A DNA stretch of 18,615 bases from CAZVEV01 sp964625865 (lineage in GTDB: Bacteria; Planctomycetota; Phycisphaerae; SM23-33). The stretch covers positions 1-18,615 of the forward strand of contig CAZVEV010000097.1 of assembly GCA_964625865.1 (NCBI GenBank), given 5' to 3'. The notes under the pieces are model-generated. The model did not search any database. It was not told the DNA's origin and saw only the letters and a list, made by a program, of their open reading frames with translations. This document shows, in pieces, positions 1-9,100 of the stretch. The translations under genes and the position numbers were made by a program. Position 1 is the stretch's first letter; each line of letters opens with the position of its first letter.

Positions 1-135
1 CGGCGGCTCTCAGGGCTCTAAGAGATGACACATCATAGCGCTGTCGTACTAATCAAGGTCTGACCCCACGTTCACAGGGAAAGCTCCATCGTGATCGTAG
101 GTCAGCGCCTCTGGCGGGGACTCGCGTCGGCGGGG
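1..135. other. Window edge, no gene seen
   Basis: These 135 bases lie downstream of the leftward glycoside hydrolase gene. I see no supported coding region; reading frames crossing this stretch run antisense to the hydrolase and look like shadows. No terminator-like hairpin with a T-run is visible for the hydrolase. A short GTGGGGTCAGACCTTGA stretch (minus strand, 53-69) resembles a motif common in dispersed bacterial repeats and is treated under findings. Confidence 0.4.
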
Positions 136-2682
136 TCAGCGCGTCAGAAGATACCACATCGTCCTGTACTCTGGCGAGAGGGGCAAGACGGAATGGCTCG
201 TTTGCTTGTGCAGGTCGACGGTGGCGGTGGGCTGACCGTTGGGGCCCAGGGCCTGGCAGCGCCAGTCGCCTGCCGGCAGGCGGAGCGCGCCGGCGACCGG
301 TTCGATCTGCACCGGGGCCCGCCCCCAGTTTCGCCCGACGGTGCGGCGGTCCCTGGCAAACTGCATGCCGACGTTCTCGCATCGCCCGCAGGCGGCGATG
401 AGGACCTTTCGGCTGGCTGTCAGCGGCTTGCGGTCGAGGGCCGTCATCGTCACCACGGCGAAGTCCGGCGATTCGAGCGTCAGTTCCCCCTTGGTCGCGT
501 CGCTCATTTGCCCGGGGCGCCCGACGTAGGCCTTCGCGCCGCGGGCGGCCACGACGTACTGTCCGTCGCCACGCTTGCTCTGCGTCCAGGTTATCGCGGT
601 GGTGTTGTCGCCTGGCGGGCGCTTCGATTCGGCCATGTGGGCGAACCGCACCTCCGCCTGGCGCCGCATCAGATAGCCCCAGTCGAGCTTGTTGCCGAAC
701 GAGAACAGCACCCGGTCCATACTGCGATCGAACGTGCGGTGCAGCCTGGCGGCGTCCGTCTGCGTGCCGAGATCCGCGCTGATCCCGCCGCCCAGCGGCG
801 CGACCGCGCCGTCGCGGAAGATGGCCCCGCCGGCCCGCATGAAGCCCCACTTGGCCGCATTCATCTGCATGTCGAAGAAGCCCCCGATCCGCTCGCTGTT
901 CCAGTCGCCCCCGCCGTTGGCGTAGGTGAACAGCCAGATCCCGTCCCAGTCCTGGGCGGCGCCGAAGGAGGAGAGGATCGGCACGCACTCGGCCTGGTAG
1001 TCGTTCGGGGCAGGGTGGTTGTACTCCGAGACCGTATACGGCTTGCCCGCCATCCGCTGGGCCGCCAGCCGAAGCAGCGTCGAACCGGAGGGGCTGTCGA
1101 CCATCGCCTTTTGCATCACCAGCCAGTTGTCCCGGTCCCAGGGCCTGCCCGGAAATCGCGGATGCTGCCAGTACGAGTGCCCGTCGATGAAGTCCATCCC
1201 GCTCTGGGCCCACAGCCCCAGCGGGCCGAACACGATCGTGCCGGTCACCAGGGCCTTGCAGCCGAGGTCGCGCTTGACGTAGCGGTACATCCCGTCGAAG
1301 TAGGCCTTCTCCGTGTCGGCAAGGAAGAGCATCCGGTCGATCGTTCGCGGGGACGACTCGCAGTCGGCAAAGAGCTTAACGGTTCGCCGGGCCGGATCCT
1401 CGCCGGCGGTCAGGCCCTCGATGCCGCCGGGACAGAGCGTGACGTTGGCGAACATCACGTCGACGTCCGAGCCGCCCACAGAGAAGCTGACGCGGGCGTT
1501 GTCGTCGCTGCGCTTCGCGACGAAGCCCATGCGGAACGTCTTCCACGCCGGGCCCACGCTGAGCGTCCGCGACAGGCCCAGCGAGCCCCACGGTGCGTGG
1601 TTCATGCCCACGCCGCAACTGATGCGTCGCGGCCGGGCCGCCGCGACCGTCGCGGTGACGGTGTAGTACTGCCCCGCCTTGAGCTTTACCTCGCCTTGCC
1701 TCACCTGGAGGTGCCATCCCGTCGCATCGGACTTGCGAATGTCGACCAGCAGGGCATCGCGTCCGGCGTGCTTCACGCGGCGCGGTGCGACGGCGCACCC
1801 GGCGTGCTGTTCGAAGGTCCATCCGGTGATCTCCTTGCCGCCTTCGCCCGCGGCTAGGGCGGTGTTGACGAGCATGTTCTTCCCCAGCGGCTGGGCGCCC
1901 TTGGCCCAGGCGGCGGCCAGGCGGTCTCGCGTGCCGTAGCGCGCCTTGAGCCAGTCGTTGAACTTGCCCGCGAGAATCGCCTCGTAGGTGGCCGGCAGGT
2001 TCCGCAGGTCCGTCGCAGCCGACCACATGAACAGGCTGTCCTCGTTGGTGATCTCTACGAACGCGACGGCCGGGTCGTCGGCGTAGCGGACCTTGCGGAC
2101 CTTGTTGACGCGGGTCAGCAGGTCGCGGGCGTAGCGCTTCTGGGCGTCGATGAGCTTCGGCGTGAAGATGCCCACGATCTTGTCGTACTTCGTGTTGGGT
2201 TGCTCCATGCCCAGGTAGCGGCTGTGGGCTCGCCCGACGTGGAGGTTCAGGTTGATGCAGATGCCCCGCTTGGCCAGTTCGTTGACGAAGAAGTCCAGGC
2301 GGTCGAGGGCCTGCGGCTCGATGGCCTTGCCGTCCCGCGTCCAGATGCCTCTCGGCCAGCGCGCCGAGTCCATGTGATGCAGGCGAAGCGAGTTGACGCC
2401 TGCTTCGGCGAGGCGGCGAGCGATGTGCGGCGCGTCGTCGTGGGACGGGAAGTTCCCGCCGAAGCACACGTTGATGCCCCACACCCGCACCCGCTTGCCG
2501 TCCCGCACGAACCGCCCGTCGCGGACGACAATGCGAGACCCGTCGACGTCGAAGGGGGCCGACGACGTGGCGATCAGGCTCTTGCCGTCCGGCCGCGGGG
2601 CGATGACGAAGGGAACGAACTCCTGGCACATCGCCGCGCGGGCGGCCAGGACCATCACGACAAGAGTGATCTTTCGATTCAT
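136..2682 (-). CDS. Secreted glycoside hydrolase (clan-A/GH5-like) with internal carbohydrate-binding-like domain
   Basis: An 848-residue predicted secreted glycosidase acting outside the cytoplasm. The first ~20 residues (MNRK, then a hydrophobic run) form a short Sec signal. Residues about 50-260 look like the first half of a (beta/alpha)8 barrel: an RVWGINVCFGGNFP strand, then LRLHHMD, and ITNED with N213-E214 in the position of a clan GH-A acid/base glutamate. E553 in the SEYNHP segment fits the nucleophile. About 339 residues separate the two glutamates, because a beta-rich stretch at ~285-420 (GWTFEQHAG onwards) that resembles a CBM4/9-type sandwich lies between them. The tail after ~690 looks like a further beta domain. 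A GGAGA ribosome site (2688-2692) stands 5 nt before the ATG. It is divergent from the sulfatase at 2813. Glycosidase class is likely; exact family and substrate are not deducible. Confidence 0.8.
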   Translation of the reverse strand: MNRKITLVVMVLAARAAMCQEFVPFVIAPRPDGKSLIATSSAPFDVDGSRIVVRDGRFVRDGKRVRVWGINVCFGGNFPSHDDAPHIARRLAEAGVNSLRLHHMDSARWPRGIWTRDGKAIEPQALDRLDFFVNELAKRGICINLNLHVGRAHSRYLGMEQPNTKYDKIVGIFTPKLIDAQKRYARDLLTRVNKVRKVRYADDPAVAFVEITNEDSLFMWSAATDLRNLPATYEAILAGKFNDWLKARYGTRDRLAAAWAKGAQPLGKNMLVNTALAAGEGGKEITGWTFEQHAGCAVAPRRVKHAGRDALLVDIRKSDATGWHLQVRQGEVKLKAGQYYTVTATVAAARPRRISCGVGMNHAPWGSLGLSRTLSVGPAWKTFRMGFVAKRSDDNARVSFSVGGSDVDVMFANVTLCPGGIEGLTAGEDPARRTVKLFADCESSPRTIDRMLFLADTEKAYFDGMYRYVKRDLGCKALVTGTIVFGPLGLWAQSGMDFIDGHSYWQHPRFPGRPWDRDNWLVMQKAMVDSPSGSTLLRLAAQRMAGKPYTVSEYNHPAPNDYQAECVPILSSFGAAQDWDGIWLFTYANGGGDWNSERIGGFFDMQMNAAKWGFMRAGGAIFRDGAVAPLGGGISADLGTQTDAARLHRTFDRSMDRVLFSFGNKLDWGYLMRRQAEVRFAHMAESKRPPGDNTTAITWTQSKRGDGQYVVAARGAKAYVGRPGQMSDATKGELTLESPDFAVVTMTALDRKPLTASRKVLIAACGRCENVGMQFARDRRTVGRNWGRAPVQIEPVAGALRLPAGDWRCQALGPNGQPTATVDLHKQTSHSVLPLSPEYRTMWYLLTR

Positions 2683-2743
2683 CAGTGTCTCCGTTTACTC
2701 AAGTGCAACACCTCGCACGTGGGCGAGAGTCGCATGTTGGTGG

Positions 2744-2771
2744 GTGACTTGGGGAATCCAGCGAGTACAAT
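2744..2771 (+). promoter_or_regulatory. Possible sigma70-type promoter of the 2813 sulfatase
   Basis: GTGACT (2744-2749), 16 nt, then TACAAT (2766-2771). The -10 box matches the consensus at 5 of 6 positions and the -35 box is weak. It lies about 35 nt upstream of the sulfatase ATG, in the 130-nt divergent spacer shared with the glycoside hydrolase. No clear promoter was found for the hydrolase in the same spacer. Confidence 0.35.
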
Positions 2772-2812
2772 GACCGCGAGTCGGGCGGGCGTGGCGTGAA
2801 AGGAACACAGGA

Positions 2813-4648
2813 ATGAGACGACGCGATTTCTTGAGGTGGACTTCTCTGGCGACGGTGGGTTCTTTCGTCGGGTCTCTGGCGGGCGATGAGGGTCAATCCC
2901 CCAAGCCCGCAACCGGCAAACCTAACGTGCTGTTTCTCACCGTTGACGACATGAGCTGCGACTCAGTGGGCGTCTACGGCTGCAAGGTGCCCCACACCAC
3001 GCCGAACGTCGATCGCCTGGCGCGGCAGGGGCTGCGGTTTAAGTACGCCCACGTGCAGGTCGCCAACTGTATGCCCTCGCGGAACGTCATGCAGAGCGGG
3101 CTGTACCCGCACACCAACGGCGTCGAGGGGTTCTACCAGGTCAAGTCCGACCACCCGCTTCTGCCCGGCGTGCTGAAGGAAAGCGGCTACTTCGTGGGCA
3201 TCTACAACAAGGTGGGCCATTCCACGCCGTACAGCCCGTGGGCCTGGGACCTCGCCGAGCCTGCCCGAGGTACGGGCGCGTCGCGCAGCCCCGCCCGCTT
3301 TGCCGACTTCACCCGGCGCGCGATCAAGGCCGCCCGGGACGCCGACAAGCCGTTCTACCTCGTGGTCAACATCAACGACCCCCACAAGCCGTTCTTCATC
3401 GAGGGCAAGTCCAAGGCGGAAGGCGACCTGACCCCGTCGCGCCTCTACAAGCTCTCGGAACTGCCCGTCCCCGCCTTCCTGCCGAACGTCCCCGAGGTCC
3501 ACGCCGAGATCAAGGAATACTACGACACCGTCCGCCGCGCCGACGACTCAGCCGGTGCGGTGCTCAAGGCGCTCGACGAGTCCGGCCAGGCCGGCAACAC
3601 CGTCGTGATGTTCCTGTCGGACCACGGCATGCCCTTCCCGTTCGCCAAGACCAACATCTACCACCACTCCACGCACACGCCGTGGATCGTTCGCTGGCCG
3701 GGCAAGATCAAAGGCGACACCGTCGACGCCGAGCACATGATCTCCGCGGTCGACTTCATGCCGACGATCCTCGACATCGCCGGTGTCAAGCACCCGCCGG
3801 GCCTGCAGGGCAAGACCTTCCTGCCCTTGCTGCAGGGGAGAAAGCAGTCCGGGCGCGACATGATCGTCAAGGAGTACAACGAGAACGCCGGCGGGGGACG
3901 GCACCCCATGCGGGGCGTGCAGACCAGGCGGTACATGTACCTGTTTAATCCGTGGTCCAACGGCACGCGGAAGTTCAAGACCGCCACCCAGGGCACGCGG
4001 ACGTACAAGCACATGGTGGAGATGGCCCGGACGGACAAGGCCGTCGCCGCCCGCCTGCGGCTGTTCGACCACCGCGTGCTCGAGGAGTTCTACGACGTCG
4101 AGACCGACCCCGACGCGCTGCACAACCTGATCGACGATCCCAAGCATGCCAGGCAACTCGCCCGTCACTGCAAGATGCTCGAGGACTGGATGGTCCGCAC
4201 GAAGGACCCGTGGCTGCACGGCTTCCGCAATCGCGACAAGCCCGAGGTGCTCGAAGCGTACATGACCAAGCTGGAAGCCGCCTCCGCCGATCGCCGCAAG
4301 AACCGCCGCAAACGCAAGAAGCCCCAGAACAAGAAGCCCCAGGCAAAGGGGCTGATCGAGCTCGCCCCGCCCAGCGCCGTAGCCGCCGGGGGCGACGTGA
4401 CGGTCGTGGTCAAGCACAACATCCCGGCCAAGCTGGGCCAACAGCAGGTGCACGTGACGATCAAGGCCGGCGACGGCAAGCGGATTGACCGGAAGGTCGT
4501 CAAGGCCTCGGGCAAGGGCGAGGTGAAGGTGACCTTCACGATCCCCGCCGATCCCAAGCCGAGCAAGGTGACCTTCGCCGCGTTCGTGGGCAAGGACTAC
4601 CCCAGTTGCCTCCAGCACGTCACCAGCGCCGCCGTGCCCGTCAAGTGA
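2813..4648 (+). CDS. Tat-exported type I sulfatase (heparan N-sulfatase-like) with C-terminal beta domain
   Basis: A predicted sulfate-ester or sulfamate hydrolase of 611 residues. It begins MRRRDFLR plus a hydrophobic stretch, a twin-arginine export signal. D45-D46 (TVDDM) and C86 in CMPSR form the metal and formylglycine site; the cysteine must be matured to formylglycine. K133 and H136 (NKVGHSTP) and D270-H271 followed by AKTNIYHH complete a recognisable active site. The FPFAKTN region resembles the N-sulfoglucosamine sulfohydrolase group (inference). The usual Asp-Asn metal pair is Asp-His here. After ~490 comes a Lys/Arg-rich linker (493-511) and a ~100-residue domain rich in V/T/K strands, probably an Ig- or FN3-like sandwich. 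AAAGGA (2799-2804) stands 8 nt before the ATG. The stop lies 3 nt from the convergent oxidoreductase stop. Confidence 0.9.
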   Translation: MRRRDFLRWTSLATVGSFVGSLAGDEGQSPKPATGKPNVLFLTVDDMSCDSVGVYGCKVPHTTPNVDRLARQGLRFKYAHVQVANCMPSRNVMQSGLYPHTNGVEGFYQVKSDHPLLPGVLKESGYFVGIYNKVGHSTPYSPWAWDLAEPARGTGASRSPARFADFTRRAIKAARDADKPFYLVVNINDPHKPFFIEGKSKAEGDLTPSRLYKLSELPVPAFLPNVPEVHAEIKEYYDTVRRADDSAGAVLKALDESGQAGNTVVMFLSDHGMPFPFAKTNIYHHSTHTPWIVRWPGKIKGDTVDAEHMISAVDFMPTILDIAGVKHPPGLQGKTFLPLLQGRKQSGRDMIVKEYNENAGGGRHPMRGVQTRRYMYLFNPWSNGTRKFKTATQGTRTYKHMVEMARTDKAVAARLRLFDHRVLEEFYDVETDPDALHNLIDDPKHARQLARHCKMLEDWMVRTKDPWLHGFRNRDKPEVLEAYMTKLEAASADRRKNRRKRKKPQNKKPQAKGLIELAPPSAVAAGGDVTVVVKHNIPAKLGQQQVHVTIKAGDGKRIDRKVVKASGKGEVKVTFTIPADPKPSKVTFAAFVGKDYPSCLQHVTSAAVPVK

Positions 4649-4651
4649 TCC

Positions 4652-5953
4652 TTACGCCTTCTGCCAGCCGTCCCTGTAGGTGATGCTGCGCATGGCGTTG
4701 GCTTCGGCGTCGCCGACGAACTCTTCCTTTGTGGGGTTCCACTTGAGCTTTCGGCCCAGGCGGATGGAGATGTCGCCCATCAGCAGGGAGGTGTGGAGCT
4801 GGTGCATCGTCTCGGCTGTGTAGGTTGTCGCCTTGCGTGACTTGACGCAGTCCAGGAAGTTGCGCTGCTCGGAAGGCGGCATGGGCCAGTGCTTCGACGT
4901 CTCGCGGGTGTACTTCGTGCGGAGGATCTTCTGGTCGCTCGCCTGCAGGGGGCCTCGCCACTTCGCATTGCCCACCCAGCCCTTGCTCCCGGTCAGGCGG
5001 ATAGCCGTCCCGCCGGACTTGACGCGCACCTCCACACCGTTGGAGTACCGGTACGTGACGTCGAACTTGACCGGGACCGTCGTCATCGAGTTCTTCGGTA
5101 TCTCCCCCGTGCCTTCAACTTCCACGGGGCAGACCTCCGGGGCGTTGACGGCAAGCTGTGCGGTGTCGAACTGGTGCGATCCCCAGTCGATGAGCGACCC
5201 GCCGCCGAAGTTCCGGCACATGCGCCAGTGTCGCTGGTTGGTGCGGTGCGGCGTGTGGGCGATGAACTCGGCGGGGCCGACGAACAGGTTGTAGTTCAGG
5301 CCGTCGGGTACAGGCGATTCGGTCTCCAGCGGGAAGACGTAGCCGTTGGGCAGTTGCAGGTCGACCCGCTCCAGGTCGCCAATCGCCCCGTTGCGCTGCC
5401 ACTCGACCATCTTGTGATAGTGGGGAACCGAGCGGTCCTCCAGGCCGATCTGGAAGACGGCCCTCCGCTTCTTGACCTCCTCGATCAGGGCGCGTCCTTC
5501 GGCGATCGTCTTGGTCGGCTTCTCGCAGAAGACGTCCTTGCCGGCCTTCAGCGCCATCAACGACATGGGAACATGCCAGTGGTCGGGCGTGGAGATGACC
5601 ACCGCGTCAATCGACTTGTTATCGATGATGTGTCGGAAGTCCGTATGGGCTTTGCAGTCGGAGGTCTTGTATTTCGCGTTGACCATCTTCTGCGCCGAGG
5701 CGCTCCTGCGGGTAAACACGTCGCAGACGGCGAGGACCTGCGCGTCGCGCTGGTTCAGGAAGGACCGAAGGTTGGCGTGCACGCCCTGGCCGCCCATGCC
5801 GACAAAGCCGAGCGTGATGCGTTTCGACGGGGCCTTGGCGCCCATCACGTGGGAAGAGACGATCATTGGCGCGGCTGCCGATGCGATAATCGTCTTCAGC
5901 GCGGTTCGTCGAGTGAGGGCACTTGCCGGGGCCGCGTCTCTGTGTGTGCTCAT
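4652..5953 (-). CDS. Tat-exported Gfo/Idh/MocA family oxidoreductase
   Basis: A 433-residue NAD(P)-dependent sugar-type oxidoreductase, probably acting outside the cytoplasmic membrane. The N-terminus has TRRTALK (14-20) followed by a hydrophobic alanine-rich segment, a twin-arginine signal; Tat export fits a cofactor-loaded folded enzyme. The Rossmann fold starts at ~46 with ITLGFVGMGGQG (glycines 52-57) and runs through LAVCDVF and STPDHWH. EKP at 144-146 is the family motif holding the conserved lysine. DWGSHQFDT (256-263) and a C-terminal RSITYRDGW segment are typical of the planctomycete secreted subgroup. AAAGGA (5960-5965) lies 6 nt from the ATG. It follows the propeller gene on the same strand with a 165-nt gap, and a TATAAT box in that gap suggests its own transcript. 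Substrate unknown. Confidence 0.92.
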   Translation of the reverse strand: MSTHRDAAPASALTRRTALKTIIASAAAPMIVSSHVMGAKAPSKRITLGFVGMGGQGVHANLRSFLNQRDAQVLAVCDVFTRRSASAQKMVNAKYKTSDCKAHTDFRHIIDNKSIDAVVISTPDHWHVPMSLMALKAGKDVFCEKPTKTIAEGRALIEEVKKRRAVFQIGLEDRSVPHYHKMVEWQRNGAIGDLERVDLQLPNGYVFPLETESPVPDGLNYNLFVGPAEFIAHTPHRTNQRHWRMCRNFGGGSLIDWGSHQFDTAQLAVNAPEVCPVEVEGTGEIPKNSMTTVPVKFDVTYRYSNGVEVRVKSGGTAIRLTGSKGWVGNAKWRGPLQASDQKILRTKYTRETSKHWPMPPSEQRNFLDCVKSRKATTYTAETMHQLHTSLLMGDISIRLGRKLKWNPTKEEFVGDAEANAMRSITYRDGWQKA

Positions 5954-5985
5954 CGTGTGTCCTTTCGTGTCGGACTGGCGCTGCG

Positions 5986-5991
5986 ATTATA
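5986..5991 (-). promoter_or_regulatory. Perfect -10 box (TATAAT) upstream of the oxidoreductase
   Basis: The minus strand reads TATAAT here, 32 nt before the oxidoreductase ATG at 5953, giving a predicted start near 5979 and a leader of about 25 nt. No good TTGACA-like -35 box is found at normal spacing, so the promoter may need an activator or be weak. Confidence 0.4.
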
Positions 5992-6050
5992 GCGTATTTG
6001 CGATGCTCAGGTGCGCCCATTCATGCGTACGGAACGGATACCTCCGTTGG

Positions 6051-6092
6051 GCGGGCCCGGTGGGCCCGCTGCTGGCCACTGAAGTGGCCAGC
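6051..6092. repeat. Two adjacent perfect hairpins between propeller and oxidoreductase genes
   Basis: GCGGGCCC (6051-6058), a 3-nt loop and GGGCCCGC (6062-6069) form an 8-bp perfect stem. One nt later GCTGGCCACT (6071-6080), GA and AGTGGCCAGC (6083-6092) form a 10-bp perfect inverted repeat. They lie 26 nt downstream of the propeller-gene stop on the minus strand and upstream of the oxidoreductase promoter. No T-run follows, so a classical intrinsic terminator is not supported. An mRNA 3'-end structure or a REP-like dispersed repeat are the main alternatives. Confidence 0.6.
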
Positions 6093-6118
6093 CCCAGTGC
6101 GCGAGATCGGACGGGGCG

Positions 6119-9100
6119 CTACCGTCCTCGGAAACACGTCAGTTTGCCGTCGCGGGTGGCGAGGAAGAGCGCGCCACGGGCGGCGATCAGGCCGTCCAGG
6201 ACGGGCGGGGAGGCCAGGCGGTACTCGGCCAGCTTCGTGCCGTCTTTCGCCGAGACGGCTCTCAGCAGGCCGCCGGCGCGGCCTTCCAGGGCGGCCAGCG
6301 GATCTTTGGCGTCCATCACGTCAGGCGCCCCGGCGACGAAGAGTTTGTCGCCGGCTGCGACCATACCCTTGACGCGGATGGGCACCCAGGCGGTCCACCT
6401 GGGCTTGCGGGCGCGCGAGTAGCCGATGCCCTTGTCCTTGTTGAACGTGTAGGCATCGGGGCTGCTGACCTGCGGAGCCCCGCCCAGGTTCGGGCCGAAC
6501 TTCTTGCCCGTGTCATTCCCGCCCCGGCTCATGTTGAACTCGGGCAGCCAGTCGATCGCCTTGCCCTTGTCGCGCCCGACGAGGATCGGCTCGTTGTCGT
6601 TGTCGTCGGCGACCAGGAGGTATCCGCGGGTGGCCGGGAAGAACATCGGGCTGTGACGGTTCCGCGTCCAGAACACCTTCACGCCGTACGTCGTCTCGTC
6701 GTCGAAGACCAGCAGTTGCCCGCTCTTGGGCGCCTGGTTGGCCAGGTAGAAGCCCGGCCAGACGTTGCTGTACATCCAGAACGTGCGGTTGTACCACTCG
6801 CCGTCCAGGAAGCCCGCCGTCGAGAACATGCGACGCCCGAGCTTGCGGTCGCCCAGGAGCGAGACGGTCTTGGCGGGGGCGGGTTTGAGTGTCTTGTCGA
6901 ACCGCAACTGCATGACGTAGATCGCCTCGTCGTCGCTGACCAGCACGTCATTGCGGGCGCCCTCGGACCAGTAGGAGTGGCCGTGCCCTTTGGTGTGGTC
7001 CTCGTAAGGCCCGATCTCCTGGTGCTGGTGGACCACCTTGCCGGTCTCAGGCTCCAGGGCGTAGAGGAACAGCCCGCCGTCGAGGAACGTTGACCGCCCG
7101 GCCGACACGTAGGCCAGCCCGTCCAGCATGAGCACGCCGCGCACGGGCCAGGCCGACTCCAACTGCTCGAACGAGCCGACCAGACGCTCGCGCGGCGCCG
7201 CACGGAACCGCCAGGCCAGCTTCCCGTCGGAGGCCCGGAGGCAATACACGTGCCCGTCCGCCGAGCCGAGCAGGACCAGCCCCTTGTGGATCGCAGGCGG
7301 ACAGTCGATCCGCCCGTCGGCGGTGAAGGTCCATCGCTGCTTGCCCGTGGCCGCGTCGAGGGCGTACAGGCGATGCGTATCGCGCGAGGCGACCCACAGC
7401 ATCTCACCGACAACCACCGGCTGGGTCAGCGTCCCGGCCAGTTGCACCTGCCACGCCTGCTTGACCTCCGCCGGCACGGCCGTCTTCACCCCGCCGCTGC
7501 GAAGCGAATCATGACGGAATGCGGCCCAGTCCGATTGCGGATTGCGGATTGCGGATTGCGGATTTGCTTTCCCGTACGCGGGCCCCCTCTGGAGGCGCGG
7601 GACCTGTGACCTTCGACCTTCGACCTTCGACCCGTTGCTCGCCGTTAACGCATTGAAGCCGAGGATCTTTACGCCGGCCGAGCAGTAGCACTGGTCGGTC
7701 GGCACGTACGTCATGCCGTTGGCGGGCATGATGCCCACCTTGCACGCGCCGCGAACCCAGTTGTTGCGAGAGTGCTCGTCGCCCGCGATCGCCAGGTACT
7801 CCATGCCCTCCATCGCGCCGATGATGTATCGGCTGGTGGCTTTGTTGGTGTAGCAGCGGTGGTGGTGCTGCGGGCTCCAGAGGTCCTTGACGGGCAAGGG
7901 AGGCAGCTTCTTGCCCGTCTTGAGGTCCATCCGCTGACCGCGATAGCCCATCCAGACCGTCCCGTCGACGACGTACAGGCCTGACGTCTTGCCCCGCCGA
8001 CGCTTGCCCCCCGAACTGCTCTTGCCGCTGGACCACACCGTCTTGCCCGTCTCGAACGTCACCACGTGCATCTTCCCGCCGGCCGCCGAGAGGACCATCC
8101 CGTCGGCGATGATCAGCTGGCCCGCGACGTCCAGCTTTGTCTTCCAGACGGCCTTGCCCGTGGCCAACTCCACGCACCGAAGCTCGTTGCCTCCCGCGTG
8201 ATAGACCATCCGTCCGCCCGCCGCCGCCCACGAGGCGGTCCTGGACGTCGCCTGGGTCCACAGTCCCTTGCCCGTGCGCCCGTCGAACGCCGCGATGCGC
8301 TTGTCGGTCAGGACGCACAGCACTCCGTCGCTGACGAGCAGTTTGCTTGGCGAGGCCGTGTCTTCGCAGGTGGCGATGACCTTCCCGGTCGCCGCGTCGA
8401 GAATGCTCACCGCCGCCGCGTTGCCCAGCGTGAAGTACAACCGCTCGTCGTCGGCGACCATGCGATAGACGTACGTGCTCGGATTCTTCGTTCGCAGTCC
8501 GACGGTCTTGATCCAGTTCGTGCCCTTGTACCGTGACGCCAGGTCGCGGTTCCACGTCTGCCAGCCCCACTTCGGCAGGGGGACCTTCCACAGCAGCGTG
8601 CCGTTGAACGCATCGCGGGCGATCAGCACCCATTTCTCGGGCAGCCTCGGGTCGGTAATGCCGATCGGCCCCTCGTCCAGCGTGTAGAAGATCCGCCCGC
8701 CCGCGGTCACGACTGACGTAATGCCGGAGGGCACCTCGTGGCTGCGGAGCCATCGCGGACCGGCGACCCACTGCAGGCCTCGCGGCGGGCCCACAACGGT
8801 ATCGCGGGCAACGGGGTTGTTCTCCGGGCCCTGGCGCCAGTGGCTCCAGTCGTCGATCGTCGACGGGACGGGTTTGACGATCTTCCGCCCGCCGATCATC
8901 GCCACCCCGCGCGGGGCCAGCACGCGAAGGACCTCGCCCTCGCCAACGGCGACGCCTTTCGAGACGATCGCCAGGTTCACGCTGTTGTCGGCGTAGGGCA
9001 AGGTCTTGCCCCCAAACCCCGCCACCGACGTCCTGCCGTATCGCCCGACGGAGCGGATGTGTTCGCGCGCGGCCTCGACGTTGGCAGCGCTGCTGTCCAG

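Noticed and set aside
60..139. CTGACCCC/GGGGTCAG inverted repeat with a 64-nt loop
   Set aside because: Only 8 bp with a long loop and one arm inside the hydrolase stop region; likely chance in GC-rich sequence.
91..1857. Long plus-strand open frame opposite the glycoside hydrolase
   Set aside because: Arg/Ala/Gly/Pro-rich antisense translation without motifs, typical of shadow frames in GC-rich DNA.
7533..7632. CRISPR-like array
   Set aside because: Units are 7 bp and directly adjacent with no spacers; these are simple tandem repeats.
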